A DNA stretch of 34,247 nucleotides from Candidatus Saccharibacteria bacterium UBA5150 (GCA_002413795.1 DHXS01000008.1:1-34247), one strand, 5' to 3'. Positions 12,924 through 20,863 are shown, numbered from the stretch's first letter. Notes: generated by a model not told the origin, from the letters alone. Program-made: numbers and translations.

Positions 12924-14042
12924 CTAAGCCAGCTCTGGGATAAGGATCGTAAAAGTAGAGCCTTTGTTGAGCTCGCTGTCCAGGCTGATTTCGGCGTGGA
13001 TCAGGTGCGTCAGTTTCAATGTTACGTATAGGCCGAGGCCGGTGCCGCTGGCCTCGCGGGTGCGAAAGTCCTCGGAGCGGAAAAACTTATCAAAAATGCG
13101 CTCCTGGTCGGCTTTGCTGATGCCGATGCCGGTGTCGCGCACCGTGAAGCGTACCCCTTTCGGATCGACTGCCGCTTTAATGTCTATCTCGCCTTGATGG
13201 GTGTATTTTAGGGCATTGGTAATAAAGTTTTGCAGGATTTCGCGTACATACAGCTCGCTGGAATGAAGCGGTTTAACGTCTACCGCCACTTCGGCTTCCA
13301 GTTTAAGGCCTTTGGCGGCCGCTTCCTTTTGATAGTTGCTAGCCAGCTCTTCGACCAACCCTTTGACGTCGATGGCGGCGACTTCTACGTGCAGTTTACC
13401 GCGCTCGGCCCGGCTGAGCGTTGACAGGTCGTTGACCATGTCGGCCAAAAATAACACTTGCTCGTGGGCTTCCTTAAGGGACTGTTTAATGGCGTCCATA
13501 TCGCCGCTTTTGCTGGCGATGAATTGGGCGTTGCCGATGTTGCCTTCGGCCACGGCTATCGGTGTGCGCAGTTCGTGACTGACCACGCTGATAAACTCGT
13601 CACGTTCTTCTTCCAAAGACTTTTCGTGGGTGATGTCGCGCAGCAGCAACACATAGCCGCGATCACCCTTGGAAGCGTAGCCCAAATGGACCGGCGCGAT
13701 GCTGATGTAGAGGTTGATCAGGCTGCCGTCGGCGTACTTCAGCCTGAGGTCGCGGCTGGTAACCGGCCGGTCGGCGGCCTTGACCATGGCGTCAACTTCG
13801 CGCGGCCGATCGTTATGATCCAACGGCTTAAAGAGACTGCCCAGGTCACTGCCGACTTTTATATTGTTAATATCGAATATGTTGAGCGCGGCGGCGTTAT
13901 ACAGTACGACTTTGACATCCTCGTCGACGGCTATGACGGCGTCCGCCATGCTGTTAATAAGGCTGGTTAGGCGCTCGTGCTCGAGCCGGGCGGTTTTGGG
14001 CAGAGACTTGGTCTTGCGGCGCAGACCGCGCTTAAAAGGCAT
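12924..14042 (-). CDS. Cytosolic PAS-domain sensor histidine kinase
   Basis: Two-component sensor of 372 residues. A PAS domain covers about 25-135 (LINSMADAVIAVDEDVKVV to GYVLLLRDIT). The HisKA domain carries the phospho-acceptor H156 in SHELRTP. The ATPase domain has the N box NFITNALKY (272-280), G1 DTGIGI (303-308), an F box around FDKFFR and G2 GTGLGLY (333-339). There is no signal peptide or membrane helix, so it senses something inside the cell through the PAS domain. No response regulator is encoded next to it or anywhere in the window. The ATG sits 6 nt after an extended -10 box. A strong terminator follows. Confidence 0.95.
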   Translation of the reverse strand: MPFKRGLRRKTKSLPKTARLEHERLTSLINSMADAVIAVDEDVKVVLYNAAALNIFDINNIKVGSDLGSLFKPLDHNDRPREVDAMVKAADRPVTSRDLRLKYADGSLINLYISIAPVHLGYASKGDRGYVLLLRDITHEKSLEEERDEFISVVSHELRTPIAVAEGNIGNAQFIASKSGDMDAIKQSLKEAHEQVLFLADMVNDLSTLSRAERGKLHVEVAAIDVKGLVEELASNYQKEAAAKGLKLEAEVAVDVKPLHSSELYVREILQNFITNALKYTHQGEIDIKAAVDPKGVRFTVRDTGIGISKADQERIFDKFFRSEDFRTREASGTGLGLYVTLKLTHLIHAEISLDSELNKGSTFTILIPELA

Positions 14043-14048
14043 ACCGAC

Positions 14049-14057
14049 ATTATGCCA
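14049..14057 (-). promoter_or_regulatory. Extended -10 box of the histidine kinase gene (leaderless geometry)
   Basis: The minus strand reads TGGCATAAT ending 6 nt before the ATG, identical to the element before tmk. No convincing -35. Confidence 0.5.
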
Positions 14058-14067
14058 TAAGCGTAAC

Positions 14068-14766
14068 CTAACTATCGAGTATCGGCTGAAAGTCTTTTAG
14101 GCGCTTGCGCCTTTGCTTGGCGTCGGGCAGGACGCGCGCCATCTCCTGCCAGAAATCCGGGCCGTGGCGTAATACCTTGGTATGCGCCAGCTCGTGCAGC
14201 AGAACGTAATCTATCAGGTCCCAGGGCAGCTGCATAAGAAACAGATTGAGCACGATGTTGCCGGCGTGGTCACAGCTCCCCCAGCGGCTCTTGAGCCGCT
14301 TAACGCTCACCCGACCGTACTCAAAGCCGTGCGCGTCGGCCAAACCGGCCAGCCGTTGCGGCAGCAATTGATTGGCTTGAGCCTTCAGAGCCCGAAAACA
14401 GGCTTTGCGGGCCATTTCCTGAACCGCCGGACTGGCCGGCGTCATGTTCGAAGGGTAGCGGATCGTTACCGTGCCGCCGGATAACCGTGAGCTCAGTTTA
14501 GAGTCTTTGGACGGCACAAAGGCTAGCCGGTGCGCCTTACCCACAGCTTGCCCGTCCGCCAGCAGTGCCGTTGACGGCCGTCGCGACATGATCCAGTCGT
14601 ATCGCGAGCGGGCAAAGGCCAGGCCGGCCTTATAAGGCGCCCAGGCGGGTATGCTGACCCGCACCTCGCCGCTAGGGCCGATAGTCAGCCTCAGGTGCCG
14701 GTTAGTGCGGCGTTTATAAACGGTGACCGCCAGGCCACCCTCCAACTGAAAATCCTTGCCGGGCAT
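14068..14766 (-). CDS. YgjP-type (DUF45/WLM-like) zinc metallopeptidase
   Basis: Predicted cytosolic metallopeptidase of unknown substrate. I chose the ATG at 14764-14766, 13 nt after the stop of the upstream kinase gene, giving 232 residues; an earlier ATG would overlap that gene by 38 nt. The N-terminal half reads VTVYKRRTNRHLRLTI, typical of the family. The conserved core includes VSVKRLKSRWGSCDHAGNI, and the zinc motif HELAH at 191-195 with a third ligand in LRHGPDFW. It is the middle gene of a three-gene run (P-loop kinase, metallopeptidase, histidine kinase). The function of this family is poorly known. Confidence 0.88.
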   Translation of the reverse strand: MPGKDFQLEGGLAVTVYKRRTNRHLRLTIGPSGEVRVSIPAWAPYKAGLAFARSRYDWIMSRRPSTALLADGQAVGKAHRLAFVPSKDSKLSSRLSGGTVTIRYPSNMTPASPAVQEMARKACFRALKAQANQLLPQRLAGLADAHGFEYGRVSVKRLKSRWGSCDHAGNIVLNLFLMQLPWDLIDYVLLHELAHTKVLRHGPDFWQEMARVLPDAKQRRKRLKDFQPILDS

Positions 14767-14779
14767 AAACTGGCCGCGT

Positions 14780-15439
14780 TTAGCGAATCGAGATGTTACG
14801 GCGGCTGATATCGACACGGCCCTGGTGCTTGGGCACCAGGTTCACCATGCCCGGCTTAATAACCCGCGAGCTGGCGTCGTTATTCCCCAGCACACCTTCG
14901 GAACGCAATTTACTGACAACGGAGCTCTGCTGCATCTTAAACACGTGCTTGCCGCTGACCACCACGTGGTCTTCGCTAGCGCCGGGGTTCTGCATACGCG
15001 CGATGACGGTATCGAACGTCGTCCTATCCCAGCTGGCGGCATGCTTGTCGTCGGCCCGGCGGCGGTCGCGCTTAACATTGCGCGTAAAGGCCGTTTCCTG
15101 GTCCATCTGGAACCATATCAGCAGCGGTTTGGCCCGGTGTCGGTAGGCCTTTTCGTAAAGTGCCCGGCGCTGGCCGGCGCGCATGGCGTTGGTGTCGTAG
15201 GCCACGCTGACACCGGCCGACAAAAACTCCTCGGCCATGTAATCCATTAGGTGATTGACGATGCCGTTTTCCTGCTTGTCATAACGCGGCTTCTCGAAAA
15301 GCTCACCGCGGATGCGGTCGGACTGCAGATGCGCCGCCTGCACATTTTCACAAAATTGACGCGCGAAGTAGGTCTTACCGGCACCGGGGTAACCGTAAAA
15401 CAACAACAAAAACGGTTTTGTTGGATAAATTTTCGCCAT
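14780..15439 (-). CDS. P-loop kinase-like ATPase (AAA_33 / zeta-like)
   Basis: A 219-residue small P-loop protein. Walker A is GYPGAGKT (16-23). The next conserved parts are HLQSDRIRGELF (38-48), where the Asp would bind substrate or Mg, VAYDTNAMRAGQRRAL (79-94), and a basic lid region FTRNVKRDRRRADDKH. This layout matches the AAA_33 family, which includes polynucleotide-kinase-like and zeta-toxin-like enzymes phosphorylating small molecules or nucleic acid ends. No antitoxin-like gene is adjacent, so a toxin role is not supported. The C-terminal 50 residues are unassigned. It is preceded by a promoter with a palindrome in its spacer. Confidence 0.8.
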   Translation of the reverse strand: MAKIYPTKPFLLLFYGYPGAGKTYFARQFCENVQAAHLQSDRIRGELFEKPRYDKQENGIVNHLMDYMAEEFLSAGVSVAYDTNAMRAGQRRALYEKAYRHRAKPLLIWFQMDQETAFTRNVKRDRRRADDKHAASWDRTTFDTVIARMQNPGASEDHVVVSGKHVFKMQQSSVVSKLRSEGVLGNNDASSRVIKPGMVNLVPKHQGRVDISRRNISIR

Positions 15440-15448
15440 ATATATTTA

Positions 15449-15477
15449 TGTATAGCAGATTTTAATCTGTTTGAAAA
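15449..15477 (-). promoter_or_regulatory. Promoter of the P-loop kinase gene
   Basis: The minus strand reads TTTTCA (15472-15477), a 17-nt spacer and TATACA (15449-15454), 9 nt before the ATG. Confidence 0.45.
15456..15469. promoter_or_regulatory. 14-bp palindrome in the promoter spacer (candidate operator)
   Basis: CAGATTTTAATCTG has two perfect 6-bp arms (CAGATT / AATCTG) and fills most of the spacer between the -35 and -10. The half site AGCAGATT occurs again 24 bp away at 15478-15485. This is where a repressor would block the promoter. Confidence 0.4.
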
Positions 15478-15515
15478 GCAGATTCAGGTGACAGTCGGCC
15501 GCTTTTGACTTATCA

Positions 15516-15521
15516 TATAAC
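15516..15521 (+). promoter_or_regulatory. Candidate -10 box of tRNA-Trp
   Basis: TATAAC ends 10 nt before the tRNA 5' end. No clear -35 at the right distance; a TTGACT at 15505-15510 is too close. Confidence 0.35.
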
Positions 15522-15531
15522 CTGTTACTAA

Positions 15532-15606
15532 AGGGGCATAGTACAACGGCTAGTATAAGGGTCTCCAAAACCCTAGATCGTGGTTCGATTCCACGTGCCC
15601 CTGCCA
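15532..15606 (+). tRNA. tRNA-Trp (anticodon CCA)
   Basis: Acceptor arms AGGGGCA/TGCCCCT pair perfectly; anticodon stem AGGGT/ACCCT closes the loop CTCCAAA with anticodon CCA; the T arm is CGTGG TTCGATT CCACG. Discriminator G and a genome-encoded CCA end. It reads UGG. UGA is used as a stop in this window, so no UGA-reading tRNA-Trp is required. Confidence 0.97.
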
Positions 15607-15611
15607 TAATT

Positions 15612-15812
15612 TTAGCGCTTAGGAGCTTCGTTGCGGCCCAGATTTTTTTTAGATTCGGTAAAGACAACGTGTTTGCGCAACTTAGGACTATACTTTCGTA
15701 ATTCAAGTTTATCAGGGGTGTTCATGGTATTTTTGGTCGTGTAGTACAGGCGCTCCCCGCTTTCCTCGCTGACGAGACCGATAATTTTGCGCTTGTCGCC
15801 TTTTTTAGCCAT
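15612..15812 (-). CDS. rpmG: 50S ribosomal protein bL33, zinc-free form
   Basis: Large-subunit protein near the E site. It has 66 residues, slightly long. The family core is clear: RLYYTTKNTMNTPDKLELRKYSPKLRKH. The positions that hold two CxxC pairs in the zinc form read SEES and SPKL, and the protein has no cysteine, so it is the C-minus type. It stands alone here, convergent with tRNA-Trp (six bases apart). Confidence 0.93.
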   Translation of the reverse strand: MAKKGDKRKIIGLVSEESGERLYYTTKNTMNTPDKLELRKYSPKLRKHVVFTESKKNLGRNEAPKR

Positions 15813-15849
15813 AGAATCCTATATTAACAGATTGATCAGTGCTTGTAAA

Positions 15850-15926
15850 TGGAGCCACCTGTCGGATTCGAACCGACGACCCTCTGTTTACAAAACAGAT
15901 GCTCTGACCAGCTGAGCTAAGGTGGC
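15850..15926 (-). tRNA. tRNA-Thr (anticodon TGT)
   Basis: On the minus strand acceptor GCCACCT pairs with AGGTGGC, followed by TCCA. The anticodon stem TCTGT/ACAGA holds the loop TTTGTAA, anticodon TGT. The T arm is GTCGG TTCGAAT CCGAC. CCA is encoded. Confidence 0.97.
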
Positions 15927-15958
15927 GAAGTACCCTAAAAGCTTAGCAAAATAAACGT

Positions 15959-16498
15959 TTAGGTTAAACCTTCGGGGCGGGGCGCTACATCAAAGAGTAT
16001 GTTTCTGCCAAGCTCGATAGCGAATTGTTCCCTTAGTGCCATGCGCATAAATTCCGCACTAACAGAGTTAGTGGCGAAGCCGTTCTCTAATACCTTCATG
16101 GGCTGCCACTCAGGATCAGCGGTATCAATATAAGGTATACGGTCATCAGGATGCGAGTCCTCGTTAAGCTCGTAGAAAGAGTCATCTATGCAAACGCCGT
16201 CGATGCCAGGTACCGTGGTTGTTTCTTTAATATTTATGCGTACTACATAGATGAGTTCCGTTTCCGGGTCGTCCTCAAACAACTGGGGCACGTCCTCAGC
16301 CTTATAAACCACGTCATGGCCGTTCAGCCAAAGCTTTTTGCCTTTTACACCGCGATCCCTCATATCGGCTCCATAACTCGTACGTCCCATATAACCCTCT
16401 TGGCGGTGGACACTGTGCCTCATCAGCGGCGGTAAACGAAATCTATCAACAGTGGCGTGCTCGTTTGTGATTCTAAACGGCGGGCCATTTACGCTCAT
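15959..16498 (-). CDS. Unknown 179-residue protein
   Basis: No family recognised. Soluble and acidic, with a mixed alpha/beta look. The N-terminal 35 residues are proline- and arginine-rich. The middle has GKKLWLNGHDVVYKAEDVP and ELIYVVRINIKETTTVPGIDG, which read as strands. The C-terminal half ends with a helix-like AEFMRMALREQFAIELG. One cysteine. No signal peptide. A TACGAT box lies 6 nt before the ATG, and there is no Shine-Dalgarno, so the mRNA is probably leaderless. It is flanked by tRNA genes, a common landing site for acquired DNA, but no integrase or repeat supports transfer. Confidence 0.8.
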   Translation of the reverse strand: MSVNGPPFRITNEHATVDRFRLPPLMRHSVHRQEGYMGRTSYGADMRDRGVKGKKLWLNGHDVVYKAEDVPQLFEDDPETELIYVVRINIKETTTVPGIDGVCIDDSFYELNEDSHPDDRIPYIDTADPEWQPMKVLENGFATNSVSAEFMRMALREQFAIELGRNILFDVAPRPEGLT

Positions 16499-16504
16499 AA
16501 ATTA

Positions 16505-16510
16505 ATCGTA
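16505..16510 (-). promoter_or_regulatory. -10 box of the 179-residue gene (leaderless geometry)
   Basis: The minus strand reads TACGAT, 6 nt before the ATG. The -35 is not clear. Confidence 0.4.
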
Positions 16511-16540
16511 GCACCGGCTGTTTCTTAATGCTAGTAATGC

Positions 16541-16569
16541 TTTATTTATCTCTGTTTTTTTGCTATAGT
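16541..16569 (+). promoter_or_regulatory. Promoter of tRNA-Thr(GGT) and tRNA-Tyr
   Basis: TTTATT (16541-16546), a 17-nt spacer and TATAGT (16564-16569) with an upstream TG (extended -10). The tRNA begins 14 nt after the -10. Confidence 0.55.
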
Positions 16570-16582
16570 AGGCCAGTTAAAC

Positions 16583-16657
16583 GCCATCTTAGCTCAGGGG
16601 TAGAGCACGTCCATGGTAAGGACGGGGTCCGGGGTTCAAATCCCCGAGATGGCTCCA
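16583..16657 (+). tRNA. tRNA-Thr (anticodon GGT)
   Basis: Acceptor GCCATCT pairs with AGATGGC, then TCCA. The anticodon stem CGTCC/GGACG closes the loop ATGGTAA with anticodon GGT. CCA is encoded. It lies 5 nt before tRNA-Tyr, so both come from one transcript. Confidence 0.96.
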
Positions 16658-16662
16658 CGCAT

Positions 16663-16747
16663 GCAGGGATACTCAAGCGGTCAACGAGGGTAGACTGTAA
16701 ATCTACTGGCTTAGCCTTCGCAGGTTCGAATCCTGCTCCCTGCACCA
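16663..16747 (+). tRNA. tRNA-Tyr (anticodon GTA)
   Basis: Acceptor GCAGGGA pairs with TCCCTGC, then ACCA. The anticodon stem GTAGA/TCTAC holds the loop CTGTAAA with anticodon GTA. It has the long variable arm expected of bacterial tRNA-Tyr. CCA is encoded. Confidence 0.96.
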
Positions 16748-16768
16748 AATTAGCTTTTCCGGGATTAA

Positions 16769-18451
16769 CTAGAGCCTAATAACAGCTGCTTTGCCGTCTG
16801 TAAAGAACACGTCTCCGCTTGCATTCTTGCCTGCCTGGGCATTAACAACTTGCAAATAGCTCACATTCTTTAACCCTAGTGAGCTGGCAATATAGCTACG
16901 TTCGGCGTCAATGTTAGGGTCAATGTGATGTGTCGGTAACTTGGCTGGGCCAGCAAACTCAATACCTTCGTCATAGCTGGCAGTCGCAACCCAGACTTCC
17001 TGGCCGCTAGCTAACCTAAAGTCTGTTTGCCAGAGGCGGGTGTGGTGGCGCTGGCGCAACGTATTGGAATCGGTTGGCTTCTGAAAGGCTAAGTTTTCTG
17101 GCTCGGCGTTCAGGTAGGAGGGGGTAACGGGCGCCTTGAGATACTGATGTCCTTGAAACCCGACAGACAATGCCTTGAGAGTGTTAGATAGGGTTGAGGG
17201 GTCTGCCTTATACCAACCATGTGACAAGAAAAGCTGTTCAATCTGCCGCTCAGAACCAATGTAGATAAAGTTAATCGGTTCCATAGTTTTGCCGGTCAGG
17301 GTTTCGCTGTACAATGGCAGCTTCTTAACAGTCATCTCGTTGATTGTGGGCAGAGTGGTAAAACTAGGCACAACTGCAACAGGTGCAATCTTTATAAGAA
17401 TTGGGCTAGCCATAAGCGATACTAAAATTACCACTATTGGCAGGATTGCCAGAAGCTTATTAGCGAACATCTTAGCGCTTTGACCCCACAGCTTATAGCG
17501 AACTGTTATTTCTACGACCGTAATAAGAAGCGTAAGTAGTGAAGCGCCAAATAAGATGCTGGCTAGTACGTCGCTGGGATAATGTACTCCAAGATAGACA
17601 CGGCTAAGAGCTACTAACATCACCGAAATCAGGTAGCCAAGAATAATACCGAGCCTAAGCATGGAAGACTTGAAGGAACGGTATAGCAGGTAAGACAATA
17701 GCCCGAATAGCACTGTAGCCCTTAAGGCGTGACCACTCGGAAAACTAAAACTATCTTCTTTTATTAGGCTTAGCGACTGCGCTGGCCGCACACGGCCAAC
17801 CAGGTGTTTCAGTACAAACGAGCTTCCTTCTTCGGCAACTAGAGCAAAAAGAAGTAAACCTACGGCTACCTTCTGACGCTTTCTCCATAAAATAAAGGAG
17901 GCTAGCAAAATCAAGAGCAAAACAGCCTCTATATTGGCGGTAAACGTAACGAAGCGGAAGAATGATGTCTGTAGGGGTGTGCGTATGCTCGGCATAAGGT
18001 TAACTACGCGAGTATCGATCTTGGTTAGCGGATCGTGGAACCATACGTCCTGCAATATGCCGCTAAAGCCAATAAAGAACAGCAGCGCTGTGGCGACCCC
18101 GATAGTTAAAAATAAGCCAAAAGGATTTTTGAGGTCGATTCGAGCTGCCAGCCATTGTGAGAACGGTAGTTTGGTTTTTCTTAGACGCTTTACGTAAGGG
18201 TTGGTGAGTATACCCGCCCAGGCGGACTTAAGGATTGAGCCGAGAATGTGGAGCGGTGTACGTAAAGCTCGTACAAGGCTGTAAACAAAAATGACAATTA
18301 AAATTAGTTCGGCCAATATACCAAAGGCAAAAAGGAGAGGAGAACCAAAGACGTCTACGCTTCTAACAACATAGGCGGTGGCTAAAGTAAGCAACAAGGC
18401 GGTGATAGCGACCAGGCTATGGGCTATGGTTTTGGGACTTATTGATTTCAT
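16769..18451 (-). CDS. Membrane PAP2-family phosphatase with LssY-like C-terminal domain
   Basis: Polytopic membrane protein of 560 residues. Two N-terminal helices (about 12-30 and 37-61), a cytosolic loop, then the PAP2 core with all three phosphatase motifs: KHLVGRVRP (215-223), PSGH (238-241) and SRVYLGVHYPSD (283-294). Several further helices run to about residue 365. The last 190 residues are soluble and match what I know of the LssY C-terminal domain (FIYIGSERQIEQLFLSHGWYKA, and HTRLWQTDFR). Probable substrate: a lipid phosphate or pyrophosphate such as phosphatidic acid or undecaprenyl pyrophosphate; unproven. An organism that obtains lipids from a host may need such remodelling. It lies 20 nt downstream of the TPR gene. 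Confidence 0.9.
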   Translation of the reverse strand: MKSISPKTIAHSLVAITALLLTLATAYVVRSVDVFGSPLLFAFGILAELILIVIFVYSLVRALRTPLHILGSILKSAWAGILTNPYVKRLRKTKLPFSQWLAARIDLKNPFGLFLTIGVATALLFFIGFSGILQDVWFHDPLTKIDTRVVNLMPSIRTPLQTSFFRFVTFTANIEAVLLLILLASFILWRKRQKVAVGLLLFALVAEEGSSFVLKHLVGRVRPAQSLSLIKEDSFSFPSGHALRATVLFGLLSYLLYRSFKSSMLRLGIILGYLISVMLVALSRVYLGVHYPSDVLASILFGASLLTLLITVVEITVRYKLWGQSAKMFANKLLAILPIVVILVSLMASPILIKIAPVAVVPSFTTLPTINEMTVKKLPLYSETLTGKTMEPINFIYIGSERQIEQLFLSHGWYKADPSTLSNTLKALSVGFQGHQYLKAPVTPSYLNAEPENLAFQKPTDSNTLRQRHHTRLWQTDFRLASGQEVWVATASYDEGIEFAGPAKLPTHHIDPNIDAERSYIASSLGLKNVSYLQVVNAQAGKNASGDVFFTDGKAAVIRL

Positions 18452-18471
18452 ATATGATTGCGTTAGAAAAT

Positions 18472-19119
18472 CTAGACGACGCGGCGGGGGCGCAGAATGC
18501 GCTTGGCCCGGCCCGGTGACTTGAGGCGTTTTAGCTTGTCGCCGATTAAGTCGGCTTCGGCGGCCATGTCGTGGGCGGTGTAGGCCTTATGGAGCAGCAT
18601 ATAGGTTTCGCGGTTGGGTTCGAGCTCGGCGGCCGTTTCGAGCTCCTTGAACATCAGCTTGTCGTTACCCAGCTTCTCCTGGACTTTGGCGTAGGCCACG
18701 TGGCGGGCCGCCAGATCACCTTCCAGCTTTAGGGCCTGCTCGAAGGCCACGGCGGCTTTTTCGTAGTTTTCGGTTTCGTAATAAATGAGGCCCAGGTTAT
18801 GCAGGCTGGAGGGGGTGGATTCTATGGAAGAGGCGATTTCAAAACAGTCGATGGCGTCGCGGTACTCTTTTTGCTTGGCATAAAGGATTCCCAGCCGGTT
18901 GTAGGCCGGGGCATTTTTTTCGTCGATTTTCAGGATGGTCAGCAAGGCTTTTTCGGCCCTTAGGAAACGATTTTCACGCATGCCAAGGTGAGCTATATCC
19001 CAGAGCTTGCCCAGGCGGTCACCGACCTTACGCGAAACGTCGGCGAATTCATCGTCCCGGATACGGAGATTTCGGTAAGCTAAGGCGCCGAAGCCGGCTA
19101 CTATCAGCAAGTCATACAT
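18472..19119 (-). CDS. Membrane-anchored TPR protein
   Basis: 215 residues. A short hydrophobic N-terminus (YDLLIVAGFGALAY) may anchor it in the membrane. Residues about 50-195 form tetratricopeptide-like helix pairs: ENRFLRAEKALLTILKIDEKN, APAYNRLGILYAKQKEYRDA, SLHNLGLIYYETENYEKAA and a weaker last pair. The end is basic (LKRLKSPGRAKRILRPRRVV) and could touch nucleic acid or phospholipid. TPR proteins scaffold complexes; partner unknown. It lies downstream of holB with a TATAAT box 10 nt before its ATG. Confidence 0.85.
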   Translation of the reverse strand: MYDLLIVAGFGALAYRNLRIRDDEFADVSRKVGDRLGKLWDIAHLGMRENRFLRAEKALLTILKIDEKNAPAYNRLGILYAKQKEYRDAIDCFEIASSIESTPSSLHNLGLIYYETENYEKAAVAFEQALKLEGDLAARHVAYAKVQEKLGNDKLMFKELETAAELEPNRETYMLLHKAYTAHDMAAEADLIGDKLKRLKSPGRAKRILRPRRVV

Positions 19120-19129
19120 CTGGGGTTTT

Positions 19130-19135
19130 ATTATA
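19130..19135 (-). promoter_or_regulatory. Candidate -10 box of the TPR gene
   Basis: The minus strand reads TATAAT, 10 nt before the ATG. No good -35. Confidence 0.35.
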
Positions 19136-19143
19136 GCAGGTCG

Positions 19144-20007
19144 TTAGAGGCTGAGCATTAGCTTGGTGAGCGTCAATTTGGGCTGGGCACTGCCGTTTAA
19201 GGCCTCGGCCGCCTGGTAGCCGGCCTCCAGGACGTTTTGCCACCGCTTGGCGGCCTCGCCGCTGGCGGTTTGCAGGCTGACTCGGGCCATTTGCTGCAGT
19301 ATAAAAGCGATGTCGGCCGCCAAAGACCTCTGTTTAGCGAGCTCGTCAACAGCGATCAGCCGCTCGTAGACCGATTGGCTGAGCAGGCGGCGGGCCCATT
19401 CGGTAGCCGTTCTTAGCGAATGTTCCTGGTCGGCCAGCAGAGCCTGCATTAGGCCGGGCAGTCCGCCGCTGATGGCATAGGTCTGGCTAATGGCCGCTGC
19501 CGGGTGCCCCAGAGCCTTGAAAAAGGCTTCGGCCAGCTCCCGAGGCGGGCGGTTAACGGCGATGGCCGGCGCTCGCGAGCGAATAGTCGGCAACATGGCC
19601 TGTTCATGATTAACGGTTAGGATCAGCAAGGTGCCCTCCGGCGGCTCTTCCAGCGTCTTCAAGAGGGCGTTTTGGGCTTCCAGGCTCAGCAGGTGGGCAT
19701 CCTCGAAGATAACGACGCGGTCGTGGCTCGATTTGCCCGGCACTTTTAGGGCCAGGAATTTGTCCAGCCGGCGCACGGCTTCAATAGCAATGAGCTTTTT
19801 GTCAGCCTCAACGCTTAGGGTCAATCCGTAAGGGTGATCCGCAAAGCTGTCGGCCGGCAGTTGCAGGATATTCTCGGCCAAGCGAGTGGCAAGCCGTAAT
19901 TTGCCGCTACCGGTAGGCCCGACCAGCATAACGGCGTGGGACGGCGTTTTGGCATAAGCCTCCAGATGTTGCCTGGTCTGCGGCTGAAGCACCAGATCGT
20001 CAAGCAT
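19144..20007 (-). CDS. holB: DNA polymerase III delta' subunit
   Basis: Clamp-loader subunit that works with DnaX (gamma/tau), whose gene begins at the other end of this window. It has 287 residues. Walker A GPTGSGK (30-36), then a Walker B-like VVIFEDAHLLSLEAQNALLK and the conserved LLKTLEEPPEGTLLIL. The SRC motif of clamp loaders reads TIRSRAPAI, with Ala in place of Cys. E. coli delta' has lost its Walker A; here it looks intact, so ATP binding may be possible. It overlaps the pseudouridine synthase gene by 8 nt. Confidence 0.9.
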   Translation of the reverse strand: MLDDLVLQPQTRQHLEAYAKTPSHAVMLVGPTGSGKLRLATRLAENILQLPADSFADHPYGLTLSVEADKKLIAIEAVRRLDKFLALKVPGKSSHDRVVIFEDAHLLSLEAQNALLKTLEEPPEGTLLILTVNHEQAMLPTIRSRAPAIAVNRPPRELAEAFFKALGHPAAAISQTYAISGGLPGLMQALLADQEHSLRTATEWARRLLSQSVYERLIAVDELAKQRSLAADIAFILQQMARVSLQTASGEAAKRWQNVLEAGYQAAEALNGSAQPKLTLTKLMLSL

Positions 20008-20863
20008 TTAACAGCTCCTTGAATTCCGGCGGCATAGCTACCTCGAAGCTCTGGCGCTGACGGTTGGGCAGGGTCAGTTCAAGGCTGCGGGCATGCAGGA
20101 AGAGCCGGTCGGCCGTGCGACCGCCATAGAACGTGTCGCCGGCTATCGGGTGGCCCAGGTGCGCCAGATGAACCCTCAGCTGGTGCGTGCGTCCGGTGGC
20201 CGGCTGCAATTCCACCAGGCTAAATGCCTCGCCGGCTTTAAGCACTTTGTAATTGGTAATAGCCGATTTGCCGTTACTGCCAACCCGGAAGGTCTGCGGC
20301 TTTTTGGGATTACGCTCGATCGGCATATCAATTATGGCCTCGGGCTCTTTCAGGACGCCTTCAATTACAGCTATGTAGCTTTTTTTGACCTTGCGCTGAG
20401 AGAACTGTTTTTGCAGCCAGCCCAGCGCCTTCGGCGTCTTGGCGACAATCATAACACCGCTGGTGGCCCGGTCCAGCCGGTGAACAATGCCGGCCCGCTC
20501 ACCGGGCATGGCCTTGGTCTTGAGCCGGCTGCGCAGCCACGATTCAACCGTCGGCTCAGGGTTGAAAGGTCCTTTGCTGTGCGTCAGCAGACCAATCGGC
20601 TTGTTAATGACCACGCAATCGTCATCCTCATACAGCACCGGCAGTTCGATATCTTCGATCGCCAGCTCTTTGGTCTCGTCATAGTCAATCTTGATCCGGT
20701 CGCTGGAACGTATTTTATAGCCGGCCTTAAGCTGCGGCTCACCATTAACCGTCACACTGCCTTGATTGATCAATTTGGAGGCGTAGCCCCGGCTCAAATG
20801 CGGCATTTGCCGGATTACGTACTGGTCGAGCCGTTCGGCCCTTGAAATCTCCAATTTGCTCAC
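20000..20863 (-). CDS. RluA/RluD-family pseudouridine synthase
   Basis: Isomerises uridine to pseudouridine in 23S rRNA (RluD-like) or in other RNA. It has 287 residues. An S4 RNA-binding domain lies at about 5-65 (ERLDQYVIRQMPHLSRGYASKLI), followed by the catalytic domain with VINKPIGLLTHS (85-96), HRLDRATSGVMIV (128-140, catalytic D131) and LQPATGRTHQLRVHLAHLGHPIAGD. The S4 domain favours RluD/RluB-like rRNA work, but the exact target cannot be read. It starts at a GTG directly after the trpS stop, so the two are translated together. Confidence 0.93.
   Translation of the reverse strand: MSKLEISRAERLDQYVIRQMPHLSRGYASKLINQGSVTVNGEPQLKAGYKIRSSDRIKIDYDETKELAIEDIELPVLYEDDDCVVINKPIGLLTHSKGPFNPEPTVESWLRSRLKTKAMPGERAGIVHRLDRATSGVMIVAKTPKALGWLQKQFSQRKVKKSYIAVIEGVLKEPEAIIDMPIERNPKKPQTFRVGSNGKSAITNYKVLKAGEAFSLVELQPATGRTHQLRVHLAHLGHPIAGDTFYGGRTADRLFLHARSLELTLPNRQRQSFEVAMPPEFKELLNA

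Noticed and set aside
14780..15439. Zeta-type toxin of a toxin-antitoxin pair
   Set aside because: The P-loop kinase resembles that superfamily, but no antitoxin-like gene is next to it, and neighbours are housekeeping-like enzymes.
15446..15706. Minus-strand 86-codon frame over tRNA-Trp
   Set aside because: Contains the antisense of the tRNA and part of L33; no support.
15850..16657. tRNA-associated integration of the 179-residue gene
   Set aside because: No integrase, no duplicated tRNA 3' end and no direct repeats were seen around it.
16528..16779. Open frames on both strands across tRNA-Thr(GGT) and tRNA-Tyr
   Set aside because: They run through two intact tRNA genes, a known source of false ORFs.
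20093..20845. 250-codon plus-strand frame opposite the pseudouridine synthase
   Set aside because: Mirror of a well supported gene; no start context.
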